Shown here: positions 21,667 through 34,661 of the stretch, one piece after another
Numbering within the stretch: the first letter of the stretch is position 1
Layout: the number at the start of each line of letters is the position of its first letter
Assembly (NCBI GenBank): GCA_047967505.1
Contig: CM106539.1
Direction: 5' to 3' (one strand)
DNA: 64,000 nucleotides
From: Dipteris shenzhenensis
Lineage: Eukaryota; Polypodiophyta; Polypodiopsida; Gleicheniales
The notes under the pieces: model-generated
Seen by the model: the letters and a program-made list of their open reading frames with translations, nothing else
The model's database searches: none
Told to the model about the DNA's origin: nothing
Translations under genes and position numbers: made by a program

Positions 21667-24600
21667 CCAATCAGCATCAGTGTATCCAACCCAATCAGCA
21701 TCAGTGTATCCATGCAACTGGATCTGAACCCCAGTCTCATAAAGTAGTCCATACTGCAATGTGGACTTCACATACTTGAGTATGCATCTAGCCGCATCCA
21801 AATGCGGTTTCCTTGGAGCCTGCATAAACTGACTTACCAATCCAACAGCATAGCTCAAATCTGGCCTGGTAATAGTCATATAAATCAAACTTCCTACTAT
21901 GCGCTTGTACATAGTAGGGTCTTCCAGAAGCTCACTTGCATCTGTGCTCAGCTTCACATTCTGCTCCAAAGGAACTGAAATAGGCTTATAGCCTATCATC
22001 CCATATTTGGACAGCATGTCCAATCCATACTACCTCTACAAGATTCGTATCCCACTTGGTGATCTAATCACCTCAATGCCCAAGAAATAATGCAGCTCTC
22101 CCAAATCCTTCATCTCAAACTTCTACTTCAATAGGACTTTCACATGAAGCATATCTTCATCACTATCACCTGTGATGATCAAATCATCAACATAAATGAC
22201 AAGCAGCATAATACCTTCCTCTATTTTTCTCACATAAAGTGAGAAATCTGCCTTAGAAATCTGAAAGCCAATAGTGACAAGATACTATCCTATCTTGTCA
22301 GATCATGCTCTAGGTGCTTGCTTCAAGCCATACAAGGCTTTTTTCAACCTGCAAACAAGCTCAGGATGAATAGCATGAACATAACCTGGTGGCTATTCCA
22401 TAAAGACCTCTTCTTGCAAATCACCATGCAAGAAGGCATTCTTTACATCCATCTTATGTAAAGACCATCCCTTTGATGCAACCATAGCAATGACTACTCT
22501 TACGGTTGCCATCGTTGCAACTGGGCTGAATGTTTCTTCATAACCACTGCCATATGTCTGTGCATACCTCTTGACAACTAACCTTTCCTTGTATTTGTTC
22601 ATAGAACCATCTGCATTGTGCTTCACCTTATAAACCCACTTACAGCCAATTGCATTCTTTTCTTTAGGTAAAGGCACCAATTCCCATGTAGCATTTGCTT
22701 CTAAGGCATCCATTTCTTCATCCATGGCTTTCTCCCATTTTTCTTTTCCCATGGCTTGCTCAAAAGAAGTGGGTTCTGGTTCCTGTATTACTTTGACTAT
22801 ATAGGCATAGTGAATGGCTGTAAATCCAACATATTTCAGCCTATCCACAGGATACCTAGCTCTGGTAGACCTGCGCAAAATAGGCTCACTTGTAGGTTCT
22901 CCCAAAACATCCCTAATCTTCCTTATTCCAGGTGTAATAACAGAAGCAATACCCAAATCATCATCAATGCTCTATTCTAAGCCACTGAATTCACCATCCA
23001 CATAAGAGTGACCTGCATTCACATCAAACATGGGCTGATCTACCTTCTCTTTTCCTTTTCGTGATACCTGCATACCACTATCTGCATTGCTTTGAGGAGA
23101 TTCTCCTAATCTCAATCTGCCTATCCATGGCGAAGTATGTGAATCACTGCTAGAGGACATTGCAAGTCCACTAATATTTTCTGATTGCTGCTATGAATTC
23201 TGTGCAGCATTACCATTTTGTGCATCTACATCATCAATAACATTTATTGGTTTATACCAGCTGCTCATTATAAACTTATGAGTAGAAGGGTTATAGCATC
23301 TATACCCCTTCTGCTGTAGAGAATAACCAATAAAGATACACTTCTCAGCTTTTGGATCTAACTTAGACCTCAACTCATCTGGCACATGAACATAGGCAAT
23401 TCAACCAAAAATTTTCAAATGAGAAATATCTGGTTTCCTACCAGTATACATCTCCTCTGGCATCATGCCATGTATTGCTACAGTGGGTGTCCTGTTCATT
23501 ATGTAAACTACTGTAGCAACTACTTCAGCCCAATAATAATTTGGTAGGTATTTTCCATTTAGCATGGCCCGAGATACCTCTCCAATATGCTTGTTTTCCC
23601 TTTCTGCAAGTCCATTTTGCTGTGGGGTATGACTACATGAATATTGCTGCTTTATGCCATGCTCCTATAGGAACGTTGCAAACTCATTTGAGAGGCATTT
23701 TATTTGTAGGCCTGTTTCTTTTACAACCATAGCTTTAAAAGCTTTGAAACGCCCAAACACTTCACTTTTCTTTTTCATAAAATACACCCAAACTTTTTTG
23801 TTGTAGTCATTAATAAAAGTGACAAAATAATGACAGCCTCCAATAGATGTAGCTTTAGTAGTCCACACATCAGAGTGGATTAATTCCAGTGGCTTCTTAC
23901 TCTCTTGAACATGTCTAGGAAATGGTTTCCTTGCCTGTTTTCCAAATTGATAGGCTTCACATACCTTATGCATTTCTACAACCTTAAATTTAGGCAATCG
24001 TGCAACAATATTTTGGGCCTGCATTAATTTAAGTTGTTGTACATTAACATGACCAATGTGTTTATGCCAAATATCAATATCTGCAACTACACCGCTCCCA
24101 TGTGCAAACATTGCTACACTCAATTCAGGCATGTCCACATCCGACGTAAACATCCTGCCCTTCTTCTTCCCTTTTGCTATCAAGTGACCGTTATTTTTCA
24201 TATCCTCAACAAAGCATCCATGAGGATTAAATCTGAACTGCAAGCCCTACTCAACTATTTGACCAACAGAAACCAGGTTCTTGGTGATATTCGGGACATG
24301 AAATACATCAGATAGGTATTTCTTTTTCCCATCCTGCACAGATAAAGGAATTTTACCAATCTGCACAATAGGATGTGCAGTATCATCACCAGTCTCCACA
24401 AATCCTGGTTTTTCCATTTTCCTTGCATTCTGCATCCATTTTACATGACCTGTCATGTGGTTTGATGCACCTGAGTCAACATACCACACATCATTGCTTT
24501 CTTCTGCACTTGTCATAGAATTTGTCATGTGCTGCATCATAAATAAATGCCCATTTCTGTCATCACCGTGTCTATTAGAGGATGCATAATTGCCTTGCTG

Positions 24601-26014
24601 CAATTTTCCATTCATTATGTCATTCTACTTTTTTTAGCAGTCTTTAGCCATATGACCCATTTTACCACACTAGTAGCATTCAACATTGTTGTTTGCATTT
24701 TGGCCTCTCTGCCATCCACCATGACCTCTTTGGCTCCCCCTGCCTCTAGAGTTACCACATCCACCTCCATAGTACTAATTTTCTTGAGTTTGTTGCATAT
24801 TCTAATTTCTACCATGGCCTCCAGATCGGCTTGCTCTACCTCTACCTCTACCTCTTCCAGCATTTGAGTAGAAGATAGTTTCTTTTGAAGTTCCTCCTGA
24901 AGAAGATGCACCACCATTTCTCTACTCTTCAGAAATTAGAAGAGCAAACAACCCCTTAAAATCAGGAAATTTTTCACGGATAGCAATGGATGTCCGAAAC
25001 TGTGCATAATCCTTTCCTAGACCATTCAAGGTCACAGAAACGAAATCATCATCTTCCACTGGTGACCCAATGGAAGCAAGTGCATCTGCAATTTTCTTCA
25101 CCTTCATGTGGTAGTCATTGATGCTCATATTTTCTCTCTGCACATTGTGCAACTCCTACTTGAGCTGCATTTTCTTGGCTTGCGTATTTGTGCTGTACAT
25201 TTTTGTGAAAGTATCCCATGCCTCCTTTGGCGTACTTGCATCCTGAATATGCATAATCATAAAATCTAAAATACTGATAGACAGAGAGTCCATGACTTTT
25301 TTGGCTCTCTCATGCCATCCTTTAAATGCCTCCATTTCCTGTTAATTGGGAACTGGTTCTTCTTCATTTCCTGTAATGAACTCCAAATAGCCTTTTCCCA
25401 TAAGGAAATTCATCATTCTAAACTTCCGTGCTTGGAAGTTGTTCTTATCAAGCTTTTCAGTGACAATTTGTGAAAGAGAATCAGATGCCATTACAGAACA
25501 CTACAAAATATTCTGTCACTGCAAAAAACACAGCTTCTGCCTCAAAGGGCAAATCTGTAAAACTGACGAAAGTGGTATTTGACCACACAATCACTTCCTA
25601 GTGATGATTTTGCATCAACATGCAATAAGGATGATTCTGTAACTCGCAATATCTCTGCACACAGGCATACGATGTAATTTCTATGGCAACTTTTCACCGA
25701 CCTGTAGAACAGTGGTCGCATAGCAAAAACGGGGCCTTTTTCTTAGTGCTTGTGGAGAACCTCTGCCTCCAAAATGGGCCCCAAAATGGCCTCGAATCAG
25801 AAAAATAAAGTCACTGTAGCATATACTACCCTCTCGTCACATTGGAAGGGTGTCTCAATCTGAGACAATGCACTCTTGCACTTTTCGATTGTGCTACCTG
25901 CAGAGATTTGCTCCCAAACTCGAAAAAGGAAAGCAACACTGGTCCTCTTACTAGGACACCACGAACTTGGTTTGCTTTCTTGAGCTCCTTACCATGAGCC
26001 AGGCTCTGATACCA
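21667..26014 (-). pseudogene. inverted copia A3: gag to RNase H start
   Basis: On the minus strand this holds nearly a whole copia A internal region. From 26014 downward: primer site TGGTATCAGAGC beside the LTR, leader, gag with YAQFRTSIAIREKFPDF (about 25000), zinc-knuckle region, protease WYVDSGASNHMTG (about 24470), pre-integrase WHKHIGHVN, integrase (LIHSDVWTTKA, then the Glu region), reverse transcriptase ([19 protein letters not shown] near 22420) and the start of RNase H (HGYTDADW). Many stops and frameshifts are present. It stops at the RNase H motif exactly where the plus-strand tail at 26404 begins. At the 21.67-kb junction, CCCAATCAGCATCAGTGTAT is tandemly repeated. Confidence 0.82.
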
Positions 26015-26362
26015 TGTGAAGATAGTGGGAGAGAAGGAAGGAGTCTCACTTGTTGCTTTCTCACATACACAATGGGGGAATACACACAAAGGTGGAGGCT
26101 GAAAACAGTTTTCCTCTTCTTAGTTGTGAAAGCCAAAAGAACTCTGGTACAAAGAAATAGAAGAACCCTATATGTGGGTCTCAAACCAAACTCAGCTAAC
26201 TAAGATGGCATACTAACTGAGCCATGAACTAGAGTACATAAGGATAGATGTCATCCAGCTATCATGGGCGGTGTACCAACCCCATCTACAGCTGACAAGT
26301 TGGTGACATAAATGCACAATAGTCACCCTAGCATATCACGAGTGGAGCTCGATATCTCAATA
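26015..26362 (-). mobile_element. 5' LTR of inverted copia A3
   Basis: A 348-bp family A LTR in minus orientation, with the primer-site complement GCTCTGATACCA directly left of it. Its outer end reads TATTGAGATATC on the minus strand, sharing the TG-to-TA change with the LTR at 18621. About 41 bp of unassigned sequence separates it from the plus-strand tail. Confidence 0.85.
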
Positions 26363-26403
26363 GTTCCATCCACCTTAGAGTGCTCCATAGCTGAGGCATG
26401 CAT

Positions 26404-26860
26404 GTTTTGGCAGATTGGGTTGGTAGTATTTCTAATAAACGATCTACCAGTGGATATGTGTTCTCTTTTGGGAGTGCTGCAGTCACTTGGAGCAGCAAGA
26501 AACAGCCTATAGTTGCCTTGTCGAGCACAGAGGCTGAGTACAGGGGTGCAACAATGGCTGCATGTGAGGCAGCGGTGTTGCATAAGCTACTTTATGATAT
26601 GCATCAGTCTACAGATGTTCCATTTATTGTGACAACATGAGCAGTACAAATAACCCAGTCTATCATGCTAGAACAAAGCACATTGAGGTGCATTATCACT
26701 ATGTGTAGGAGAAGGTTCTAGTAGGTTTTATTGATAAAATTTATGTCAGCACAAAGGATCAAGTAGCTGACATATTCACGAAGGCATTGGGCATAGAGAA
26801 GCTGCACAAGTTCAAAGACCTGGTTGATGTGCAGGAATTGGGATTGACCTCGAGGGGGAG
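26404..26860 (+). pseudogene. copia A RNase H tail
   Basis: Plus-strand coding starts inside RNase H (ADWVGSISNKRSTSGYVF, then SSTEAEYRGATMAACEA) and runs to the polypurine tract CGAGGGGGAG at 26851-26860. A frameshift near 26630 and further stops inactivate it. The gag, integrase and reverse transcriptase that should precede it are instead found in inverted orientation at 21667-26014. Confidence 0.82.
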
Positions 26861-27217
26861 TGTTGAGATATCCAGCTCCACTCATGATATGCCAAGGTGA
26901 CCGTTGTGCATTTATGTCACGACTTGTTAGCTGTAGATGCGGTTGGTACACTGCCCATGAATAATAGCTAGATGACAGCTATCTTTATGTACTCTAGTTA
27001 GTGGCTCAGTTAGTATGCCACCTTAGTTAGATGAGTTTGGTTTTGAGACCCACATATAGGGTTCACCTATTCCTTTTGTACTAAGAGAGAGTTCTTTTGG
27101 CTTTCACAACTAAGAAGAGGAAAATTGTTTTCAGCCTCCACCTTTGGTGCATTCCCCCATTGTGTATGTGAGAAAGCTACAAGTGAGGCTCCTTACTTCT
27201 CTCCCACTCTCTTCACA
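26861..27217 (+). mobile_element. 3' LTR of the copia A2 locus
   Basis: A 357-bp LTR, TGTTGAGATATCCAGCTC to CTCTTCACA. It is the same length as the LTR at 18621. The base following is ACAAG, against ACGTT before 18621, so no 5-bp target duplication is kept. Confidence 0.88.
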
Positions 27218-28828
27218 ACAAGTGGTGCCCATGTAGTGATCTTGATGATTCTATAGTACTTGTGGGATGTTGTTCCAATGGTATTTTAGTCACTTGTGTA
27301 CAATAGACTTATTGTTGATCTGGCACTAGCTTCCCTTGTGGCTTATCGACTGGCATGGCATCGATGGGCAGTTCTGGGCTGATGTAGCCTGAGGCTCTAG
27401 TGTTGATCTTGCCTTAAGATCTGGTTGCTACTATTGTTAGAGATATATTGGTTGTACTTATGCATCAAGCTATAGCATGTCATGAGGCGACCTCAAGAAT
27501 AGGCATTTCTTCTGAGGCATCTGCACTTGCCAATGTGATAGTAGGAGAAGTTTGTGATGGCTCCGATACTGGTGAGAAGGGAATGTCCAACTCCTCAATT
27601 GGTTTTGGTTACTGGGGCAGAGTCATTTCTCGTTCTTGTAGCTCTTTTTTCATGATTATAGCCAATAAGTGTGGAATTTTACATTTTGGGCCTGATGAAC
27701 CATCTAGTTTTTTTGTAAAGAAGATGACTAAGTGCTGGATCCAGTCTTTAGCTTCCTACTCAGTAAAACAAATGTGCAGAGTGGAAGGGGTTGATTCTTG
27801 CCACACTTAACCCCTAGGATTGTGGATAGGAATTGTGCTGCTTCCCTGAGGCAATGGTTAAGGATGGTGGAAGTAATATGCCGTCCCTATCAATCAGTGT
27901 GCCCTTGGCAAGGAGAGGCTGTACTTCAAGAAATTTTTCATCAACAGGCCATGTAGGGTATTTGGCACCTTGTGTTGGGAGTGAGAAAGCCCTTTGAATG
28001 ATTGTACTATCGAGGATAATGCTGAGTGGGCTCTGATGTATAGTGATGGTACCATACTTGCCAACCTATGTATTGTTGGAGTGGTAAGAATGGAGAAAGT
28101 CCCTGATGTATGTGGTCATTGTAGGACTTTCCTTCAAGGATTTTAGGCTCTCATACAAACTGACCAGACCCCTTTGCTCTAAGTAAGATGTTGTTTCCTT
28201 GGAAAGAGCATAAGTTGATGTAGGTGGCCCCACAAGTTCCAATGACTAGGCCTCGTCAATGGTTGTGTAGGCCGGTGGTGACTGGGGTGGCATTTGTTCT
28301 ATTTGATCATGCACTGAATCCTCCCCAGAGCTATCACTCTAGACCACAAATGCCTATGGTTGCTATGGTTGAGAGGATATAAATGGCTGTGAACTCTAGA
28401 GGGGGTTTCGTGGTTGAGGCGGTGGGCTCTTTCTGCACATCTTCTTTAGTGGTGGAATTATTGGCTGAACAAGCATCCATGTGCATGTGGTGTACCATTG
28501 ATCATTAGATTAGTTGGCATGCAGGTATGACCTTTGTGTGTGTTTGTGAGAGATCTTATTGTTATACATGCTTTGAGAGTGTGGAATGAAAGTGTGTGGC
28601 ACAATTATTCATGCAATCATCTATGTGTCTAAGCAAAAGCGTGTGAGTGCACATGACCTAGTAGCTAGGTAAGGACTAACTATATGCTTTTTTTTGTCGC
28701 TAGGATTTCATAGGGGAGCTAGAACTTAGGCATCACCTCTGAGCCCTAGGTTAAAATAGATTGATGCTGCCTATATGTGCAAACACATACATATGCAAGC
28801 GAGTGCTTGTGATACAATCTAATCCTAA
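27218..28828 (-). pseudogene. gypsy D 3' region with degraded unknown ORF
   Basis: Minus-strand frames between about 28240 and 27650 read as protein with few stops: YALSKETTSYLEQRGLVSLY, VGKYGTITIHQSPLSIIL, KYPTWPVDEKFLEVQPLL and LLPPSLTIASGKQHNSYP, then GLSVARINPFHSAHLF. I do not recognise the family. It lies beyond the integrase end of the minus gypsy D element, a position that holds extra ORFs in some plant gypsy lineages. Bases 28540-28828 are homologous to the gypsy D 3' untranslated DNA at 55160-55400 and 57390-57680. Confidence 0.45.
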
Positions 28829-29737
28829 CTAAGGAAGACTTGGGTTTCCCAAATCTTCGTTTTTGTTGGGGATGGCTTGCGTGTTGAAGTAGTAGTGCTT
28901 CAGTTGGCTCCCATTTATTGTTGTGTTGAATTGGACTCCATCCAATGTTTCTAGCAGCACACCTCCGATGGGATTCATCTTTCTTACTCGGTAGGGTCCT
29001 TGACCTAGATACTTCAGTTTTCCCTTGTTTACTTTGGCATTGTATAACAGGACCAGGTCAACTTCCTTGATGTCTTTAGCTTTAATCTTTATGTCAAACC
29101 ATGCATTTCTTCTACATTTTTCTATTGTCATGGCATGGTAGGGGACTAGTCTTGTCTCCGTATGCTTATTCAAATGATAGAGTATTTCTTTCAAGGATTC
29201 ATGGTCTCCCATGTGTTCCCGTACTACTATGTGTAGGCTTGGTATTACAAATTCTAGCTTCAAGGCTATACACCAATTGAAAGGTGTGTTCCCTGTACTG
29301 ACCTTGAGTGTGGTTATGTATGCCCATAAGGTTGCATTCAGTTGTTTTTCCCAATCAAAATGTTGTGGTTCTACTACCTTGGTGAGGATAATGCATAATA
29401 TTTTGTTGGTGGATTCGGCCTGTCCATTCCCTTGGCAATAGTAGGATGTGCTTTTTCTATGGATTACCATAAAGCCAGACAAGAGTTCTTGGATTACCTC
29501 ATTGAAAAAATGTGTGCCTTTTCTTACTGTGGCTTCCCCTTGGTAGTGTCCTCCTACAATGCCTTCATGGACTTCACTCAGGATTGGCATGATCTCATGA
29601 GGCATGACACATCTTCTTAATACGTGGTCCTTGCCCATCTTGTACAGTTGTCCTACAATGATTTCATAGGGTGCAGCCTTTAAAATTAGTTTTCTAGCAT
29701 CTACTGCTTTCATTTCAGGGGGTGGTCTTCCTGCCAT
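28829..29737 (-). pseudogene. gypsy D (minus copy) integrase, core deleted
   Basis: A 302-codon open frame carries the N- and C-terminal parts of a Ty3/gypsy integrase, including CVMPHEIMPILSEVHEGI and the C-terminal LLYNAKVNKGKLKYLGQGPY. Aligned with the plus copy (53871-54992), about 107 residues are missing in frame near 29519. The loss takes the first two catalytic Asp positions, leaving only the Glu region (QGNGQAESTN). It cannot catalyse strand transfer. The frame stays open because the deletion is a multiple of three. Confidence 0.85.
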
Positions 29738-31137
29738 TAAGTACCCAATGATATCTCCACACCAATCTAGAACATTATCTATCTAAAATAGTGTGGCATC
29801 GTTTTCTACTCCAGTGGCTTCTGCTCCCAACTTGACACAAGACATGTGATCGACAATGTAGTGTTGGGCACCTTTGCAGACCACTATTTTGAAGTTGAAT
29901 TCTTGAAGCAAGAGGAGCCATTTTGTTATTCTTCCTGTTGTACACGGACAGTTCACAAGATAAAGTAATGCTTGATGGTCGGTGTAGAAGACAAAATCAT
30001 TTCACCATTGCTAGGGCTTCTCCTTCTATGGTGGTATAGTTGATCACTGCATCATTGAGTTGTCGACTGGCGAAGTATAATGGGTAGTCTTTCTCATGTT
30101 CACCAAGTTGACAAAGCACACTCCCAATTGCATTTGCATCCATCAATATGAACATAAAAATCAATATCCCAATTGGAAGATATAAGGATGAGTGTTGTGA
30201 TTAGGCACCACTTGAAAAGCTCAAAGGCTTGGTCGCACTCTTCTGTCCATAAGAATTCCACTAATAATTTGTAAAGTGGTCTAGCTATCATGGCATACCG
30301 CAATATAAATCTTCTATAATAGCCGGCATGTCCCATAAAGACCTGTACACCTTTGGAATTTGTACGAGGAGGCAATTCCATGATTATTTTAATTTTGTCC
30401 ATGTCAGTTGCAATCCCATGTTGAGAAACAATGTGTCCCAAAATACCTCCGTGGGTGACCATGAACTGGCATTTTGTTGGATTTAGGGAGATGCCATACT
30501 CCATGCATTTGATTAGTATTGCTTCAAGACATTTGAAGTGGACTTTTTTGTTCGAATGGATGCACAAATAATCCAAGAGCACCTGTAAGAACTTATTTAG
30601 AAATGACTTGAAAGCTATGAACATGACTCGCTCGAATGTGGCCGAGGCATTACAAAGGCCAAATGGCATGACTCTATATGCAAAAATACCCCATTCTGTA
30701 GCAAATGCTATTTTTGATTGGTCTTTAGGAGCAATTTGCACTTGGTTATAGCCACTGAAGCCATCCAAGAAGCTATATATTTTGGAACCTACCACCTTTC
30801 TCAACATTGTTTCTGTTAAGGGTAGGGGATAGTGATCCCTAATTGTGGTGGCATTCACATTCTTTAAGTTTATGCATATTATGAACTTCTTCTTGCGCTT
30901 AGGCACACTGACAATGGGTGAAACCCAATTAGTGTGCTCTATCTTGTAGATGAATCTGGCATCTAGGAGTTTTTCCAGCTCGTCATAAACCATGGTGCCA
31001 TACTTAGGATTTGTGTGATAAGGTCCACATACCTTAGGGTGAGCACCTTCCTTTATAGGTATCGTGTGTATTGCCATGTCTGGTGAAATTCCTTTCATAT
31101 CTTTGTATGACCATGCTAGGCAGTCATGGTATTCCAC
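29738..31137 (-). pseudogene. gypsy D (minus copy) reverse transcriptase-RNase H
   Basis: A 345-codon open frame (31137-30100) has the Ty3/gypsy reverse transcriptase blocks: IYSFLDGFSGYNQVQIAP, ATEWGIFAYRVMPFGLCN and GILGHIVSQHGIATD, then GHAGYYRRFI, which suits the non-chromovirus plant gypsy group. The usual FLDD motif reads LLDY (Tyr codon 30568-30570), so a catalytic Asp is gone. RNase H (30100-29760) is recognisable in several frames but is broken. Confidence 0.85.
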
Positions 31138-31994
31138 TAGGAGTGCTTTGAGTTTGGTTTCATCTTCCTGTCAAAGCTGTTTCCCAATGAAAACTTGTTT
31201 TTCTTCCTCCCCTTCAAGGGCGAGATTTATTGTGCATGTTTTTGTCAGTCCCTTGTAGATTGGAGTTTCTCCAATGCTATGGGTTTCTTGAACTTCAAAT
31301 TCTCTGACTGGTCTTGGCATTGCTATTGGGACATTGCCACTTGTGTAATTCTTGAAGTACTCTAGCACTTCTCGAAGATTCGACCTCTGATGGTGTTGAA
31401 CTAACCTGACATGTGCCATGTGTACTAGGTGGCATAATTTCATTTACCAATTTGTCAGGCTCATTTTTACTTTCTTTTTCTAAAGTCTCTTGATTGAGCT
31501 TCATCCGCACATGTGGCTTATATTTTGAAAACTTCTTATGTTGGGAACTTTGGGGTAACTTTTCCACTGGTAAGGTGTTCCCAACAAGTAAGGGTTCATT
31601 GCTATGCATACTCCTTTCAGTCCCTCAGGGGACCATTCAAGAGGCAGTGGTTTTGATTTTGAGGGAGCTGGCGAGGCAAGATACAATTTGACGATCCTTG
31701 TTTGGACTCATTCAAATTCATTGAAGTGTTTGCCTTGGCTTTTTAGCGATTTCCTCCTTTAGCTTTCTTGCAGGATCTTCTGCTGATATTAGACTTTGGA
31801 GGTTCAACTTTTGGGAGCTCGCCTGCCATTAGGGCATGCAGAATGGCTAAGTCACTGTCATAGATTTGATCTTCAATTTTAGCATTCTCAGCCTCAGTTT
31901 CAAGGTCCTAAGGAAAATCGTAGTCATCATTGGTATGGGTACCTTCTTCAGGTTCATTATCCCACTCGAGGTTGGCCATAAATAATGGCACCTC
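31138..31994 (-). pseudogene. gypsy D (minus copy) protease-RT linker
   Basis: Degraded coding between protease and reverse transcriptase, matching 51590-52440 of the plus copy (LEGEEEKQVFIGKQL, YKGLTKTCTINLAL, HMCGK-like KPHVRMKLN). Frameshifts are frequent. The copia A4 element interrupts it after ACCTC at 31990-31994, and the coding resumes at 43155. Confidence 0.75.
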
Positions 31995-32352
31995 TGTGAA
32001 GAGAGTGGGAGAGAAGTAAGGAGTCTCACTTGCAGCTTTCTCACATACACAATGGGGGAATACACACAAAGGTGGAGGCTAAAAACAATTTTTCTCTTCT
32101 TAGTTGTGAAAGCCAAAAGAACTCTCTCTTAGTACAAAAGGAATAGATGAACCCTATATGTGGGTCTAAAACCAAACTCAGCTAACCTAGGTGGCATACT
32201 AACTGAGCCACTAACTAGAGTACATAATGATAGCTATCATCCAACTATTATTCATGGGCGGTGTACCAACCTCATCTGCAGCTAACAAGTCGGTGACATA
32301 AATGCACAACAGTCACCCTAGCATATCACAAGTGGAGCTCGATATCTCAACA
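31995..32352 (-). mobile_element. copia A4 3' LTR
   Basis: A 358-bp LTR with TGTTGAGATATCGAGC at its outer end on the minus strand and CTCTTCACA at the gypsy junction side; the polypurine tract complement CTCCCCCTCAAG lies at 32353. Confidence 0.9.
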
Positions 32353-34656
32353 CTCCCCCTCAAGCTCAATCCCAATTCCTACACACCAAGTAGGTCTCTG
32401 AGCTTGCGCAGCTTCTCTACACCCAATGCCTTCATGAATATGTCAGCTACCTGATCATTTGTGCTGACATAAACCAGATCAATAAAACCTACTAGAACCT
32501 TCTCCCACACATAGTGATAATCACCTCAATGTGCTTTGTTCTAGCATGATAGATTGGGTTATTTGCCAAGTGTATACTGCTCATGTTGTCACAATAGATG
32601 ACAACTGGCCCATCTGTAGGCTGATGCATATCATAAAGTAGCTTATGCAACCAAGCTGCCTCACATGCAGCCATTGCTACACCCCTGTACTCAGCCTCTG
32701 TGCTTGACAAGGCAACTGTAGGCTATTTCTTGTTGCTCCAAGTGACTACAGCACTCCCAAAAGAGAACACATATCCACTGGTAGATCGTCTGTGAGAAAT
32801 ACTAATAGCCCACTCAGCATCAGTGTATCCATGCAACTATATATGAACCCCAGTCTCATAAAATAGTCCATACTGCAATGTGGACTTCACATACCTCAGT
32901 ATGTGTCTAGCCACATCCAAATGTGGTTTCCATGGAGCCTGCATAAACTGACTTACCAACCCAACAGCATAGCTCAAATCTTGCTTGGTAATAGTCATAT
33001 AAACAAACTTTCTACTATGCGTCTGTACATAGTAGGGTCTTCCAGAAGCTCACCTGCATCTGCGCTTAACTTCACATTTTGCTCCAAAGGAACTGAAATA
33101 GGCTTACAGCCTATCATCCCATATTTGGACAGCATGTCTAATCCATACTGCCTCTACAAGAGCCATATCCCACTTGTGGATCTAATCACCTCAATGCCCA
33201 AGAAGTAACACAGCTCTCCCAAATCCTTCATCTCAAAATTTTGCTTCAATACCATTTTTAGATGAAGGATATCTTCATCACTACCACCTGTGATGATCAA
33301 ATCATCAACATAAATGACAAGCAACATAATACCTTTCTCTATTTTTCTCACATAAAGTGAGAGATCTGCCATGGAAATCTAAAAGCCAATAATGACAAGA
33401 TACTATCCTATCTTGTCAGACCATGCTCTGGGTGATTACTTCAAGCCATACAAGGCTTTCTTCAACCTGCAAACAAACTCACAATGAACATCATGCACAT
33501 AACCTGGTGGCTGCTCCATATAGACCTCCTCTTGCAAATCACCATGCAAGAAGGCATTCTTTACATCCATCTAATGTAAAGGCCATCCCTTTGATCTATC
33601 CATAGCAATGACTGCTCTTACAGTTGCCACCCTTGCAACCGGACTGAATGTTTCTTCATGATCAATACCATATGTCTGTGCATACCCCTTGACAACTAAT
33701 CTTGCCTTGTATCTGCTCACAGAACCATCTCCATTGTGCTTCACCTTATAAACCCACTTGCACCCAATTGCATTCTTGTCTTTAGGCAAAGGCACCAATT
33801 CCCATGTAGCATTTGCTTCTAAGGCATCCATTTCCTGATCCATGGCTTTCTCCCATTTTTCTTTTCCCATGGCTTGCTCAAAAGAGGTGGGCTTTGGTTC
33901 TTGTATCACTTTGACCATATAAGCATAGTGAATGGCTGTAAATCCATTATATTTCAGCCTATCCATAGGATACTTAACTCTAGTAGACCTATGCAAAATA
34001 GGCTCACTACCAGGTGCTCTCAAAACATCCCTTGTCTTCCTTACTCCATGTGTAACAAATAGAAGGAATACCCAACTCATAATCAAGGCTCTATTCTGAG
34101 CCACTAGATTCACCATCCACATAAGAGTGACCTACATTTACATCAACCATGGGCTAATCTACTTTCTCTTTTCCGTTTTGTGATACTTGCATACCATTAT
34201 CTGCATTGCTTTGAGGAGATTCTCTTGATCTCAATCTACCAGTCCATGGCGAAGTATGTGACCCACTGCTAGAGGACACTACAGGTCCACTTTTGTGATT
34301 ATTGCTACGAATTATGTGCAACATTGCCATTTTGTGCATATACATCATCAATCACATTTACTGGTTCATACCAGCTACTCATCTCATCAAAAACATCTTT
34401 GCTCACTGTAAACTTATGAGTAGAAGGGTTATAGCATCTATACCCTTTCTGTTGCAGAGAATAACCAATAAAGATGCACTTCTTAGCTTTTGGATCCAAC
34501 TTGGATCTCAACTCATCTGGCACATGAAAATAGGCAATGCATCCAAAAACTTTCAAATGAGAAATATCTAGTTTCCTACTAGTATACCTCTCCTCTGGCA
34601 TCATGCCATGTATTGTTGTAGTGGGAGTCTTGTTCATTATGTAGATTGCTCTAGCA
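32353..34656 (-). pseudogene. copia A4 reverse transcriptase-RNase H half
   Basis: Minus-strand copia pol from the end of integrase to RNase H. The integrase C-terminal part includes MMPEERYTSRKLDISHLKVF (34600-34540) and FIGYSLQQKGYRCYNPSTHK. Reverse transcriptase has WELVPLPKDKNAIGCKWVYK and LLVIYVDDLIITG (about 33310, catalytic Asp pair intact), and RNase H has MSSTEAEYRGVAMAACEAAW. Several stops and frameshifts interrupt it. Copia B lies at its integrase end. Confidence 0.85.
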
Positions 34657-34661
34657 ACTGC

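Noticed and set aside
27448-27810. Plus-strand 120-codon frame
   Set aside because: The opposite strand reads as coherent protein text continuous with the surrounding minus-strand pseudogene.
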